NCBI GenBank assembly: GCA_964436975.1
Contig: CAYTET010000025.1
Coordinates: 1-26,170, forward strand
From: CAYTET01 sp964436975
Lineage (GTDB): Bacteria > Bacillota_I > Bacilli_A > Erysipelotrichales > Erysipelotrichaceae
Reading direction: 5' to 3'
DNA length: 26,170 bases
In this document: positions 8,079 to 16,144 of the stretch, one piece after another
How positions within the stretch are numbered: position 1 is the first letter of the stretch
Layout: each line of letters begins with the position of its first letter
Position numbers and translations under genes: made by a program
The notes under the pieces: model-generated
Databases searched by the model: none
The model's input: the letters and a program-made list of their open reading frames with translations, nothing else
Told to the model about the DNA's origin: nothing

Positions 8079-8109
8079 CGATCTTTTGTCCATAATAACC
8101 ATTAAAACA

Positions 8110-8901
8110 TTATGCTTTTTTAAAAACGCTTTGGCCTTCCCAGTCATCATCTGGTGCCACACCAAGAATGGCCGCAATTGTCGGAGCGATGTCTTTAATG
8201 CTGACATCATTCAGCTCTTTTCCCTTTTCAAACATGGCACCCTGGAAGGTCATGGGAATTGTCATGTCTTCAGGAACGTTATCGCCGTGATTGCGGTTAT
8301 GACCGCCATGATCAGCCGTCACTATGATGGCGTATTCAGAAGGGATCTTTGAAGCAATCTCATAGATGCATTGGGAAGCGTCATTTAGTTCTTTCAGATA
8401 TTCATCTGACATCCAGCCATACTGATGACCGAATTCATCAGTGCCGCCTAAGTAAAGAAAAGCGAAATCCGGCTGGCTGGAGTTAATGTAGTCAATAGCC
8501 TGAGCTGTTGCCTGCTGTTCAATCTGGGGGAAGTTTATCGTTTTGTGCTGGGCTTTAAACCAGCTGAATTCAAGGTGCTTGCCCGGAGTGCATAAATCCC
8601 GCAGCTGTTCCCAGGTATAAAAGAAAGCCGATTTCTTCTGGGCGGCGGTCAGCACTTCGACCAGTCCGTTGATCGGATGGTTCTGCTGCACAAAGGTATT
8701 GTTGTAAATACCGTGGCGGTCCGGATCAACACTGTGGAATAAGGACATATGCGCCGGCAGGGTTACCGGCGGATAAATGGTATGGGCCTTGAGTGAGTAG
8801 GAGCCGCTTTTGAAAAACTGCTCAAACCGGCCGTCATCACATTTACAGACTCCGTCGGGGCGCATGCCATCAACTACAATTAATAATACTTTTTCAGTCA
8901 T
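8110..8901 (-). CDS. Alkaline-phosphatase-superfamily phosphoesterase (NPP/PglZ-like)
   Basis: 263 residues of the alkaline phosphatase/nucleotide pyrophosphatase superfamily with no signal peptide, so cytosolic. Candidate two-metal ligands and nucleophile are in order: Asp11 in VVDGMRPDG, Thr47 in PPVTLPAHMS (nucleophile), Asp155 and His159 in GGTDEFGHQYG, Asp197 and His198 in TADHGGHNRNHG, and a further His near 201-205. This is shorter than secreted NPPs (about 400). It should hydrolyse a phosphomonoester or phosphodiester. It is the last gene of the ABC operon, 18 bases below the antiporter, and ends at a strong terminator. Context suggests it releases phosphate or an alcohol from the imported compound; the substrate is unknown. 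Confidence 0.83.
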   Translation of the reverse strand: MTEKVLLIVVDGMRPDGVCKCDDGRFEQFFKSGSYSLKAHTIYPPVTLPAHMSLFHSVDPDRHGIYNNTFVQQNHPINGLVEVLTAAQKKSAFFYTWEQLRDLCTPGKHLEFSWFKAQHKTINFPQIEQQATAQAIDYINSSQPDFAFLYLGGTDEFGHQYGWMSDEYLKELNDASQCIYEIASKIPSEYAIIVTADHGGHNRNHGDNVPEDMTIPMTFQGAMFEKGKELNDVSIKDIAPTIAAILGVAPDDDWEGQSVFKKA

Positions 8902-8919
8902 TCCTGTTATCTCTCTTTC

Positions 8920-10185
8920 TCATTGCTTAGCTTCTGCAGCCAGCAGCTGCCGCCATTTCTTCAGCGCCATAAAAGTAAGGATCACTCCCAAAATGCAGGA
9001 AAGAATCCATATCTCATTCACTATATTCCAGCCGTACGAATCAGACAAATAGGCTATGAAGTACATTGATATCGCCGTTCCAAGATAACCGCAGGCATTG
9101 AAGAGCCCGGAAACGGTCGCCGATATGCCCTGTCTGGCAAAATGAGTAGGTATATTTGAGCAGAGTATGGCATTGACGCCCATCATTGAAGCCGTAACCA
9201 TGGCAAACAATATGATGGTAAAAATAAGCTCTTCTTTGCCAAACAATAATAAACATATCAGGGACAGACAGGATACCGAGAAGAACAAAATGATCACTTT
9301 CATTTCATTCTTGAACTTGTTCATGAAGATATAGGCAAAAGTTGCACCTAATATATTGAACAGCGGCACAACTGTCGAAATAAGAACTGATAAATGAGCG
9401 GACAGGGTAAACACTTCGGTAATATATGTCGGCAGCCAGGTGGTTATTCCGTCCTTCAGCATGCCGTGAATCATCGCCGGAATCAGCATATACAGGATGC
9501 CTGATATAATGAATATCCGGCATAATTCCCTGGTTGTAATCGGCTGACCCTGTTTATTTTCTTGTTCGTCTTTTTTTACGTTTTCAATTACCCCTTCATG
9601 GCGGCAGACAAAATAACAGCCGACCATCCATATCAGCAGCATTGCCAATAGACACAGCGAGGATAAAAAGAAAGTCCGGCGCCATGTTACATATTTGAGG
9701 ACAAAGCCGGTGAAGGCATAGGAAAGGGCGGCCCCGGCGGCAGAAGCCGAATTAACCATCAGGATTGATTTGTGCCGGAGATGGACGGGAATGCTCTGGG
9801 TAACCAGGATAAAGACCGGCCCCCAGATCAGTGACTGGAAATAGCCATTGAAGGCCCAGATTACCGTCATCTGGATATTGGAGCCGGAAATTGACATCAG
9901 ATAGTTGGCAACGGTAGCGCCCAGAACGCCTATGCTGATCTGCTTGACCGGATTTGAACGGTCAGCAATTATGCCGTTAATCAGCTGGCCGCAGCCGTAG
10001 CACAGGAAAAAGGCGGTCGCAATAAAACTGCCCTGCGTTTTGGATATAAAGCCGTCCGCAATCATTTCTGCCATTACTCCGGAATAATTCAGCCTTCCAA
10101 TATAGCTGACCGTGTAGACGGCAAAACACAGAATTGACAGACAGATTGCTTTTTTGTTGTTGGTTATTGAAGGTATTTTAGGCAT
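8920..10185 (-). CDS. MFS transporter, organophosphate:phosphate antiporter (OPA)-like
   Basis: 421 residues with about twelve membrane segments. The segment YTVSYIGRLNYSGVMAEM near residues 23-40 matches the start of GlpT/UhpT-type transporters, where an early Arg binds the substrate phosphate. GQLINGIIADRSNPVKQI follows as the MFS loop 2-3 signature, and WGPVFILVTQ and WRRTFF motifs are also typical of the family. OPA carriers exchange inorganic phosphate for glycerol 3-phosphate, hexose phosphates or similar esters. AAGGAAAAT precedes the ATG. It sits between the PhnP-like and phosphoesterase genes, which supports a phosphorylated substrate. A hexuronate-type MFS is the alternative reading. 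Confidence 0.78.
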   Translation of the reverse strand: MPKIPSITNNKKAICLSILCFAVYTVSYIGRLNYSGVMAEMIADGFISKTQGSFIATAFFLCYGCGQLINGIIADRSNPVKQISIGVLGATVANYLMSISGSNIQMTVIWAFNGYFQSLIWGPVFILVTQSIPVHLRHKSILMVNSASAAGAALSYAFTGFVLKYVTWRRTFFLSSLCLLAMLLIWMVGCYFVCRHEGVIENVKKDEQENKQGQPITTRELCRIFIISGILYMLIPAMIHGMLKDGITTWLPTYITEVFTLSAHLSVLISTVVPLFNILGATFAYIFMNKFKNEMKVIILFFSVSCLSLICLLLFGKEELIFTIILFAMVTASMMGVNAILCSNIPTHFARQGISATVSGLFNACGYLGTAISMYFIAYLSDSYGWNIVNEIWILSCILGVILTFMALKKWRQLLAAEAKQ

Positions 10186-10236
10186 ATTTTCCTTAGTTGG
10201 TCATTACAAAAAACATTTCATATTATTAAGGTTAGG

Positions 10237-11100
10237 TTAAAACGCTACTTCCATCCCGTCCGCCGCTACCGTTACCGGTACCGGGGCATTATTGTTGAAC
10301 CAGTCCTGCATCTGATCATGAGTGAAGCTGTGCTTATGATTGATATGGGTTGCATATACCCTGGTGGCAGCCGTGATAATTCCTCTATCAAGCATTATGT
10401 TAAGCATATCCACAAAGGCATAGACATTCAGATGCAGATGGATATCGTTATCCTTATATGAGCCAAAGGTGGCTTCCATTATCAATGTATCAATCTTTCG
10501 GTTCTTCAGATAATCAAGGGCCCGGGCGGTATACATTCCGGTATCGGTGGCATACAGCATCTTGCGGCCGTCATTACGGGTAAACAGATAATTGATGCCC
10601 ATTTCCATACTGGAAGCCCGGTGGGTGGTCTGAACGGCTTCGACAGTATAGTTGCGATATTCGATAGCTTTTTCCAACGGCATCGTATGAAGCATGATAT
10701 CTTCATTCTTATAGCCTTTAACTTCATCAAGGCCGCAGTCAATGTAAAGTGACGGCTTGTAAACAGCCGCTACCGTAGCCAGGGCTTCTTCTGACAAATA
10801 AAAATTCAGAGGCTGCTGCGGACGGGTTACCGACATCCGGTATAAGCCGACATTGGAAGGACAGAAATGGTCCTCATGGGTATGAGTGATGAAGACAGTG
10901 GACACCTTGGTAAGATCGGCATTGTTCTTGATGGCGGCCGCCGCCAGATCCGGTCCGAAATCAATAAGCGTGTCTTCGTCCAGCAGTAACATGCTGCGCA
11001 GCCGGGCTCTTTCAGGATGCTTACGGGCATCCGCACAGATCGGACAACAACAGAAAGTATTCGGGATGACATCAGAGGCACCCGTACCAAGAAACAGCAT
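10237..11100 (-). CDS. MBL-fold cyclic phosphodiesterase, PhnP-like
   Basis: 287 residues. The N-terminus FLGTGASDVIPNTFCCCPIC has the GTG start and the Cys cluster (C17-C22) that holds the extra zinc in PhnP proteins. The metallo-beta-lactamase motif HTHEDH at 73-78, His160 in QTTHRASS, Asp186 in YATDTG and His252 in YATHINH complete the two-metal site. PhnP hydrolyses 5-phosphoribosyl 1,2-cyclic phosphate and 2',3'-cyclic nucleotides; relatives act on other cyclic phosphodiesters. No other phn genes are present, so this is unlikely to be the C-P lyase pathway. AGGAGGATG precedes the start. Context in a transport operon suggests a cyclic or diester organophosphate as substrate. Confidence 0.82.
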   Translation of the reverse strand: MLFLGTGASDVIPNTFCCCPICADARKHPERARLRSMLLLDEDTLIDFGPDLAAAAIKNNADLTKVSTVFITHTHEDHFCPSNVGLYRMSVTRPQQPLNFYLSEEALATVAAVYKPSLYIDCGLDEVKGYKNEDIMLHTMPLEKAIEYRNYTVEAVQTTHRASSMEMGINYLFTRNDGRKMLYATDTGMYTARALDYLKNRKIDTLIMEATFGSYKDNDIHLHLNVYAFVDMLNIMLDRGIITAATRVYATHINHKHSFTHDQMQDWFNNNAPVPVTVAADGMEVAF

Positions 11101-11138
11101 AAAACATCCTCCTGACTTTTATATGTCTTAAGTGGGAT

Positions 11139-11516
11139 TTATGATTCCAGCGTATAAAAATAATCAAACTGGATTATTACCAGCTTGCCAATCAGCGGAA
11201 TATGCTTGGCCTGCCCTCGGTAGGCCGTAACCATTCCCCTGATGGCGAAAATCAGACAGAATAAAGCGATGGCAATAATTACGAAGGGTCCGGCGTAAGG
11301 AATGGAGGCCGCCAGCATCAGCCCCACGGTCATCAGCATAGTCAGCAGAAAACTCTGATTGGCATGATACCGGGCAAACTTGCTTTCGGGATGCATGATG
11401 AGGGGGACAAAGAAGAACAGATAGCCAAGGCAGCAGGAAAGACGGGCTTTCCTGTTTGTTTCAGGATCAAACCGCGGGGCAATATCAGTCTTCCAGTTAG
11501 TCTTGTCGATTTTCAT
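11139..11516 (-). CDS. Small membrane protein, DUF4870/Tic20-like
   Basis: 125 residues. A polar N-terminus of about 25 residues is followed by CCLGYLFFFVPLIM, the sequence PESKFARYHANQSFLL and two or three further hydrophobic segments. The K-FARYHANQ-LL pattern is the recognisable core of DUF4870-type proteins, which are short multi-pass membrane proteins of unknown role. Its ATG overlaps the stop codon of the upstream ABC permease (TAATG), implying translational coupling. It sits between transport and hydrolysis genes of the operon; whether it assists the transporter is not known. Confidence 0.7.
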   Translation of the reverse strand: MKIDKTNWKTDIAPRFDPETNRKARLSCCLGYLFFFVPLIMHPESKFARYHANQSFLLTMLMTVGLMLAASIPYAGPFVIIAIALFCLIFAIRGMVTAYRGQAKHIPLIGKLVIIQFDYFYTLES

Positions 11517-12349
11517 TACTTGATGCCGTTTCCGATGAAGGCCACCTTCATCTGCTTATTAGCTACAATATACAGTATCAGCAGCGGGGCAATCAAAATT
11601 ACGTTGCCCGCCATAGCCAGATCCCAGCGCACAATGAAATCATCGGCCTGGTTGACGATGCTGTTCAAAGCCAGCGGCAGGGTTCTTATCGTGTCATTGG
11701 TTGTCAGCGTCTGCATCCAGAAATAGCCATTCCACTTGCTCATGAAAGCCAGCATGACCTGGGTGATCAGAAAAGGTCGGACCGCCGGCATCATGACTCT
11801 GAACATGACGGAAAGTTCACTGGCGCCGTCCAGCCGGGCCGCTTCGGCCATCTCTTCGGGAACCTGCTTAAATGCATTGCGGAAGAAGAAGATAGTCGAG
11901 CCGGAGTAAATATAGATTAAGAAATAGCTCAAATAGGTGTTTAAGATGCCCCAGTCCGAATACATCAGAAAGATGGGCAGAAAGATGGCTTGGGCCGGAA
12001 TCATGATATCAGCCAGCATCATAAAGAACAGGGGCTTTTTAAACTTGAACTCCATCCGGGCGAAGGCATAGGCTGCCATAACACCGAAGGTTATCTGCAG
12101 CACCGTCGCTCCGACACTGGTGATGACTGAATTCTTGGCATAGTGGGCAAAATTGCATTCATTCCACACTTCAACATAGTTGCTCCAGACAAACTTAGTA
12201 GGCCAGAAAGTCGGGGGGAATTTAATGGCTTCCCACATGGACTTAAAGGATGTGATTATGGTCCAGTAAAGCGGGAAAACAAATATCAGAAACAGCACAA
12301 TCAGTATCACGCACTCGATGGTGCGGCCGATTATTTTCTTTAATGGCAT
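11516..12349 (-). CDS. Carbohydrate ABC transporter permease, MalG/UgpE type
   Basis: 277 residues with six hydrophobic segments, the normal size for the CUT1 family MalG/UgpE subunit. The ATPase-contact EAA loop is present as EEMAEAARLDGASELSVMFRVMMP near residues 175-200. The N-terminus has IIGRTIECVILIVLFLIFVFPLYW, typical of this subunit. It pairs with the other permease to form the channel in the cytoplasmic membrane. AAAGGGG precedes the ATG, 14 bases below the upstream permease. UgpE homologues take glycerol 3-phosphate esters, but CUT1 permeases are hard to assign beyond sugar or sugar-like substrate. Confidence 0.92.
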   Translation of the reverse strand: MPLKKIIGRTIECVILIVLFLIFVFPLYWTIITSFKSMWEAIKFPPTFWPTKFVWSNYVEVWNECNFAHYAKNSVITSVGATVLQITFGVMAAYAFARMEFKFKKPLFFMMLADIMIPAQAIFLPIFLMYSDWGILNTYLSYFLIYIYSGSTIFFFRNAFKQVPEEMAEAARLDGASELSVMFRVMMPAVRPFLITQVMLAFMSKWNGYFWMQTLTTNDTIRTLPLALNSIVNQADDFIVRWDLAMAGNVILIAPLLILYIVANKQMKVAFIGNGIK

Positions 12350-12363
12350 TTCTTTTCCCCTTT

Positions 12364-13287
12364 CTACTGATAATGAACTTTGCGGTCAAGCAGGAAGAAA
12401 TTAACCGCGGACAGGGTGGCTGTAAAGAACAGCAGCACTACGGCTGCCGCCATGGCCCGGCCATACTGCATATAGGTTATACCCTGCTGATAGACATAAT
12501 ACGCAATCAGGTTAGTGGCGTTGTCAGGACCGCCGCCGGTCAGCATCTTGATAATGTCAAAACTTGTAAAGGCACTGGCGGTGGTGGTGATCACCATGTA
12601 CAGCAGCGTCGGTGACAGCAGCGGCATGGTAATCTTGAAGAAGGTCTTAGCCGGGGTTGACCGGTCAAGCTTGGCCGCTTCATAGATGTATTCAGGCACG
12701 CTTCGCAGTCCGGCAATAACCAGCAGGGCGCCATGACCGCAGCTCTTCCAGATGGCCACAATAAGCACCGACATCAAAGCGGTGCTTGAGCCCAGATACC
12801 AGTTGGAGGCCGGCAGCCCCAGTTTTTCAAGACCGAGGTTGAAGACACCGCTGGCCGGATCCATCAGCCACATGAAAATGACAGCCACGGAAACCGTCGA
12901 GATGATATGCGGTGAAAAAGCCACCGTCTGGACCAGATTATGGGCAAACGTCCTTTTATTCAGGAATACGCCTAATAGTATCTGCAGGGCCAGACCGACA
13001 AAAACGATTACCAGCATATAGATGATGGTATTTGTCATGACCTTCTGGAAGTCTTCACTGCTGAATATATAGGCAAAGTTGCTGAAACCGACAAATATTT
13101 TCTTGCCGGTCAGCGGGTTCCACTTATGAAAACTTAAATAGGCTCCGTAGCACATCGGATAGATGGTAAACATGATGCAGGCAATGCCGGCCGGAGCAAT
13201 CAGAAAGTACGGGTTCTTAAACAGGTTGTTAAAGAAGCAATAAAACTTATTGTGCTTCTTAAGCTCCAGTTTTTCACTCATCTGCAT
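12364..13287 (-). CDS. Carbohydrate ABC transporter permease, MalF/UgpA type
   Basis: The frame is open back to 13374, inside the ATPase gene, but GGAGGG lies eight to nine bases before the ATG at 13287, which gives a 307-residue protein starting MQMSEKLELKK. It then overlaps the 3' end of the ATPase gene by 14 bases. Six membrane segments are visible; the first is in YFLIAPAGIACIMFTIYPM. The EAA loop is PEYIYEAAKLDRSTPAKTFFKITMPLL near residue 200-225. It is the partner of the MalG/UgpE-type permease encoded next, in the cytoplasmic membrane. Confidence 0.92.
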   Translation of the reverse strand: MQMSEKLELKKHNKFYCFFNNLFKNPYFLIAPAGIACIMFTIYPMCYGAYLSFHKWNPLTGKKIFVGFSNFAYIFSSEDFQKVMTNTIIYMLVIVFVGLALQILLGVFLNKRTFAHNLVQTVAFSPHIISTVSVAVIFMWLMDPASGVFNLGLEKLGLPASNWYLGSSTALMSVLIVAIWKSCGHGALLVIAGLRSVPEYIYEAAKLDRSTPAKTFFKITMPLLSPTLLYMVITTTASAFTSFDIIKMLTGGGPDNATNLIAYYVYQQGITYMQYGRAMAAAVVLLFFTATLSAVNFFLLDRKVHYQ

Positions 13288-14308
13288 GGAAGACGCCCTC
13301 CATTTCATCAATGGGGAAAGGCTCACACCGGTTCTGGCTTTCATCAAAATAGAATACTTTATCCTTGGCCGCATATAAGGCTACACTGCTGCCGTTAGCC
13401 AGCTCTTCGACGGAGCGCATGACAAATTTGCCGATGCCGATATCCAGTTTGTACTGGTAGTCATAGCCTAAAAACTCGCGGGTAACGACATGGCTTTCAA
13501 AGGATAAGTCATCTTTGCCGCTGCGCTTGACCAGCAGATCTCTTGGCTTGACACCAAAATACTTGCCTGAAGCCATTTTTACAATGTTCATTCCGGGATC
13601 GCCGACAAACTGCGCCACGAAGACATTCTGCGGATTGCGGTATGCTTCCTGCGGCGAGCAATGCTGCATGATCACACCTTTTTTCATGATGACGATATCG
13701 GTAGCCATCGTCAGGGCTTCGGTCTGATCATGGGTTACATAGATAAAAGTTGTATTCATCTGGTTGAACAGTTCAATAAGCTCGCTGCGCATCTGATTGC
13801 GCAGTTTGGCATCCAGATTGCTCAGCGGTTCATCCATCAGAAACGCCTTGGGTGATTTAGAGATCGCCCGGGCCAAAGCGACCCGCTGCCGCTGGCCGCC
13901 GGAAAGCTGATTGGGCATTCTTTCGCTGAACTCGGTCAGTCCGGTTAAGGCCAGAACTTCCGTGATCCGCTCGTTGATTTTATCTTTCGAGATCTTGTAG
14001 TTCTTTAAGCCGAATTCAATGTTGCCGCGAACCGTCATGTGCGGATAGATGGCGTAGTTCTGGAAAACCATGGCCAGGTTCCGGTCGCCCGGTTCCATCT
14101 TGGTAATGTCTTTATCATCAACGCTTATCGAGCCGGCGGTTACTTCTTCCAGCCCGGCAATCATGCGCAGCAGCGTTGTCTTGCCGCAGCCGGAAGGCCC
14201 CAGCAATACGGTAAAAGAACCTTCCCTGATTGTCAGGTTCAGTCCTTCAATTACCGGATCCTTGCTGCCGGGATAGATTTTCTTAATGTCTTTTAGTACT
14301 ATTGCCAC
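13274..14308 (-). CDS. Sugar/polyol ABC transporter ATP-binding protein, UgpC/MsmK/MalK type
   Basis: 344 residues. Walker A GPSGCGKTT at 37-45, Q-loop VFQNYAIYPH at 81-90, signature LSGGQ at 135-139, Walker B FLMDEP at 156-161 and H-loop His193 in VTHDQTEA are all intact, so the ATPase should be active. Residues from about 240 form the MalK-like C-terminal regulatory domain with a PRDLLV segment. The start is GTG with AGAGGT about eight bases upstream; no ATG fits. Having a dedicated ATPase is notable, because many Bacillota CUT1 systems share one MsmX. It is separated from the binding-protein gene by a strong hairpin. Confidence 0.93.
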   Translation of the reverse strand: MAIVLKDIKKIYPGSKDPVIEGLNLTIREGSFTVLLGPSGCGKTTLLRMIAGLEEVTAGSISVDDKDITKMEPGDRNLAMVFQNYAIYPHMTVRGNIEFGLKNYKISKDKINERITEVLALTGLTEFSERMPNQLSGGQRQRVALARAISKSPKAFLMDEPLSNLDAKLRNQMRSELIELFNQMNTTFIYVTHDQTEALTMATDIVIMKKGVIMQHCSPQEAYRNPQNVFVAQFVGDPGMNIVKMASGKYFGVKPRDLLVKRSGKDDLSFESHVVTREFLGYDYQYKLDIGIGKFVMRSVEELANGSSVALYAAKDKVFYFDESQNRCEPFPIDEMEGVFHADE

Positions 14309-14351
14309 TTTGAAATACCTCTTGTTTTACGCAATTAAATATTCCATAAAC

Positions 14352-14382
14352 GGAAACTGCCCAGAATGTCCGGACAGTTTCC
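14352..14382 (-). other. Intergenic hairpin between binding-protein and ATPase genes
   Basis: GGAAACTGCCC (14352-14362) and GGACAGTTTCC (14372-14382) form eleven pairs in the minus-strand transcript (one G-U) around a nine-base loop. No T-run follows. In binding-protein operons such hairpins typically protect the 3' end of the first gene's mRNA and lower expression of the genes after it. Confidence 0.65.
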
Positions 14383-14400
14383 ATTGTTGAGTAAATCTGT

Positions 14401-15771
14401 CTACTGCCAGCTGTTATCTTTAATAATCTGATCAAACTTGGCTGAAATGTCATCAATCATTGACCTGACATCGGTGGTGGCCGGATTTAATGAGAACTGC
14501 TCCAGCTTATCTGCCGCATAGGCCGACATTTCTGACCAGTATGAAGTATTAACACGCTTATGAATATACGGAATTGAATCATAAATAGACTGGAAATAAG
14601 GATACTGTTCAATCAGAGCCTTGCCGCCGTCGCTTTCAACAGCGGATGTGGTAATCATCATTGAACCGGTGCCGTTGGTAATGCGCAGAACCTGCGCATC
14701 TTCCGCCAGGTAGGAAAGGAAACCGGCCGCAATCATCAGCTCCTCATAGGAAGCCGTATTGCATAACATCCAGTTGCTGCCGCCTGAAACGATACTGACA
14801 CCGCCTTCGCCGGCCGGCTGAACATAAGTTTCCATAGTATAGCCAGCTTCGGTTAATTTCTGGGCTCTCTTGGGCATGCTGTTGCAGGAAACAAGCATCA
14901 TTGCAACTTTGCCGCTGCAGAACAGGTCATCACGGGTATCGCCCGGCTTAGCCGTGCCGTAAGGTGAAGCAATATAGCCTTCATTCAAGCCCTGCTGGAC
15001 CATTTCGAGATAATGCGCACCAATGTAATTATAGTCGGCTCCGATAGTAGCTTTGGAACCATCATCACTAAGAACACTGCCGCTATCGGCATAAACGGCT
15101 GATTCCCAATGCCAGACATCGGTATCCCAGAAGCAGCACAGACCATACTTGCCGGTCTTCTCAAAAACTTCTTTGGCACACTTCATCAGATCGTCATTCG
15201 TCTTAATATCAGCGCCGCTCCAGCCAGCCTGGGCCAGCAGCTCTTTATTGACATAAAGAACCGGCAGTGAACGGGCACAGGGTGCCGCCAGCAGTTTGCC
15301 ATCATCCGTAATCATGGAAGCCAGCAGTCCCTGCTGATAATTCTTAATCGTTGTTGATGTCATATAACTGTTCAGATCAGCCGCAATATCCGTAAAGCCT
15401 TTGACAGTTGCCTCTTCAGCCATAAAGCCGGTAGGCAGATCTTTGGCCGCGGCCGCCGCCATAATCTTTTCGGCAACTTCTTCATAGCTGCCCTGGAAGA
15501 CGTAATTGATAGTTACATTCTTAAACTTGGCTGCATACTCTTCTGCCATCTTGTTAAAAAGATAGCCGCGTGACGTTTCACTGTCACCAATGGAGTCTTT
15601 CCCCCACAAGGTAACGGTAATCTGACCGTCATAGTCAGCGGCCAGCTTCTGCAGATCAACCGTATCCGGATTGGCAACATCACCATTACCGGAATTTCCC
15701 CCTGAAGTTCCGCAAGCCACAAGCGAGAAAGCTAAAACGATACTCATTAGCACTGTAATAAACTTCTTCAT
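14401..15771 (-). CDS. ABC transporter solute-binding lipoprotein
   Basis: 456 residues. The first 19 residues are a lipoprotein signal peptide with a lipobox SLVAC, Cys20 being the lipid-modified residue, followed by a Gly/Ser/Asn linker. The mature part starts ITVTLWGKDS, the usual first strand of family 1 extracellular solute-binding proteins (UgpB/MalE class), with further conserved pieces such as ARSLPVLYVNKELLAQAGW and GSNWMLCNTA. It is anchored outside the membrane and delivers ligand to the two permeases. It is first in the operon, behind a strong promoter and a leader of about 150 bases; AAAGGAGA is its Shine-Dalgarno. The ligand is unknown; a sugar phosphate or glycerophosphodiester would suit its neighbours. 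Confidence 0.93.
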   Translation of the reverse strand: MKKFITVLMSIVLAFSLVACGTSGGNSGNGDVANPDTVDLQKLAADYDGQITVTLWGKDSIGDSETSRGYLFNKMAEEYAAKFKNVTINYVFQGSYEEVAEKIMAAAAAKDLPTGFMAEEATVKGFTDIAADLNSYMTSTTIKNYQQGLLASMITDDGKLLAAPCARSLPVLYVNKELLAQAGWSGADIKTNDDLMKCAKEVFEKTGKYGLCCFWDTDVWHWESAVYADSGSVLSDDGSKATIGADYNYIGAHYLEMVQQGLNEGYIASPYGTAKPGDTRDDLFCSGKVAMMLVSCNSMPKRAQKLTEAGYTMETYVQPAGEGGVSIVSGGSNWMLCNTASYEELMIAAGFLSYLAEDAQVLRITNGTGSMMITTSAVESDGGKALIEQYPYFQSIYDSIPYIHKRVNTSYWSEMSAYAADKLEQFSLNPATTDVRSMIDDISAKFDQIIKDNSWQ

Positions 15772-15801
15772 ACTTCTTGCATCTCCTTTCCTCTACTAAA
15801 C

Positions 15802-15819
15802 ATTGTCTTTTTCGACAAT
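15802..15819 (-). other. Short leader hairpin upstream of binding-protein gene
   Basis: ATTGTC (15802-15807) pairs with GACAAT (15814-15819) across a six-base loop in the 5' leader, ending about 15 bases from the Shine-Dalgarno. It may be an mRNA 5' structure or a repressor site. Confidence 0.35.
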
Positions 15820-15849
15820 TGATGCCCTTATGATTTTTACTATGCCCAT

Positions 15850-15867
15850 CAGGCGCTAATATGCCTG
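15850..15867. promoter_or_regulatory. Candidate DeoR operator O1 (in leader)
   Basis: CAGGC-GCTAATAT-GCCTG is a perfect five-base inverted repeat around an eight-base centre. It contains the GCTAATATG core (15855-15863), one of three copies between the divergent genes, and lies in the transcribed leader of the binding-protein gene. Confidence 0.5.
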
Positions 15868-15935
15868 TTCAATTTCACCGCTGTCATTATCTGCAACTTC
15901 TATTCATCAATGACTATTGTTCTGCCGTTTTCCCC

Positions 15936-15964
15936 ATTATACTTTTGATGATAACATCGGTCAA
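15936..15964 (-). promoter_or_regulatory. Sigma-A promoter of the ABC operon
   Basis: On the minus strand TTGACC (15964-15959), 17 bases, TATAAT (15941-15936). It is a near-perfect promoter; transcription would start near 15929, leaving a leader of about 158 bases. The whole 373-base divergent gap (15772-16144) holds regulatory sites only; no gene is evident. Confidence 0.82.
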
Positions 15965-15967
15965 TAA

Positions 15968-15981
15968 TGAAAGCGCTAATA
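15968..15981. promoter_or_regulatory. cre-like site just upstream of ABC promoter
   Basis: TGAAAGCGCTAATA matches the CcpA consensus TGWAANCGNTNWCA with one mismatch. It abuts the -35 of the ABC operon promoter and overlaps operator copy O2, so catabolite control and the specific regulator would act at one place. Confidence 0.55.
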
Positions 15982-15983
15982 TG
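15973..15983. promoter_or_regulatory. Candidate DeoR operator O2
   Basis: GCGCTAATATG repeats the eleven bases at 15853-15863 exactly. It lies nine bases upstream of the ABC promoter -35. Confidence 0.5.
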
Positions 15984-16055
15984 ATTAATCGGTCATTTTA
16001 TGACAAATTATTACCGGGTTTACGGCTGATATTTACCCAGTTTATGATAATATTG

Positions 16056-16083
16056 TTGGCTTTTGCCGTAATTTGGTTACAAT
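16056..16083 (+). promoter_or_regulatory. Promoter of the divergent DeoR gene
   Basis: TTGGCT (16056-16061), 16 bases, TACAAT (16078-16083). Transcription would begin near 16090, placing operator copy O3 just downstream of the start point. Confidence 0.5.
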
Positions 16084-16100
16084 AAATTTGCATGTTTACA

Positions 16101-16111
16101 GGCTAATATGG
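16101..16111. promoter_or_regulatory. Candidate DeoR operator O3
   Basis: GGCTAATATGG holds the third GCTAATATG core (16102-16110). It lies between the predicted start point and the Shine-Dalgarno of the DeoR gene, a suitable place for autorepression. Confidence 0.45.
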
Positions 16112-16144
16112 CATTATATTGAAAGAAGAGTGCGAGGACATAAT

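Noticed and set aside
7959..8210. Minus-strand open frame of 83 codons near the end of the phosphoesterase gene
   Set aside because: It overlaps the phosphoesterase gene out of frame and spans the intrinsic terminator, with a very basic low-complexity tail.
15861..16085. Plus-strand open frame of 74 codons in the divergent promoter gap
   Set aside because: It runs across the consensus ABC promoter, the operator copies and the regulator's promoter and has no Shine-Dalgarno.
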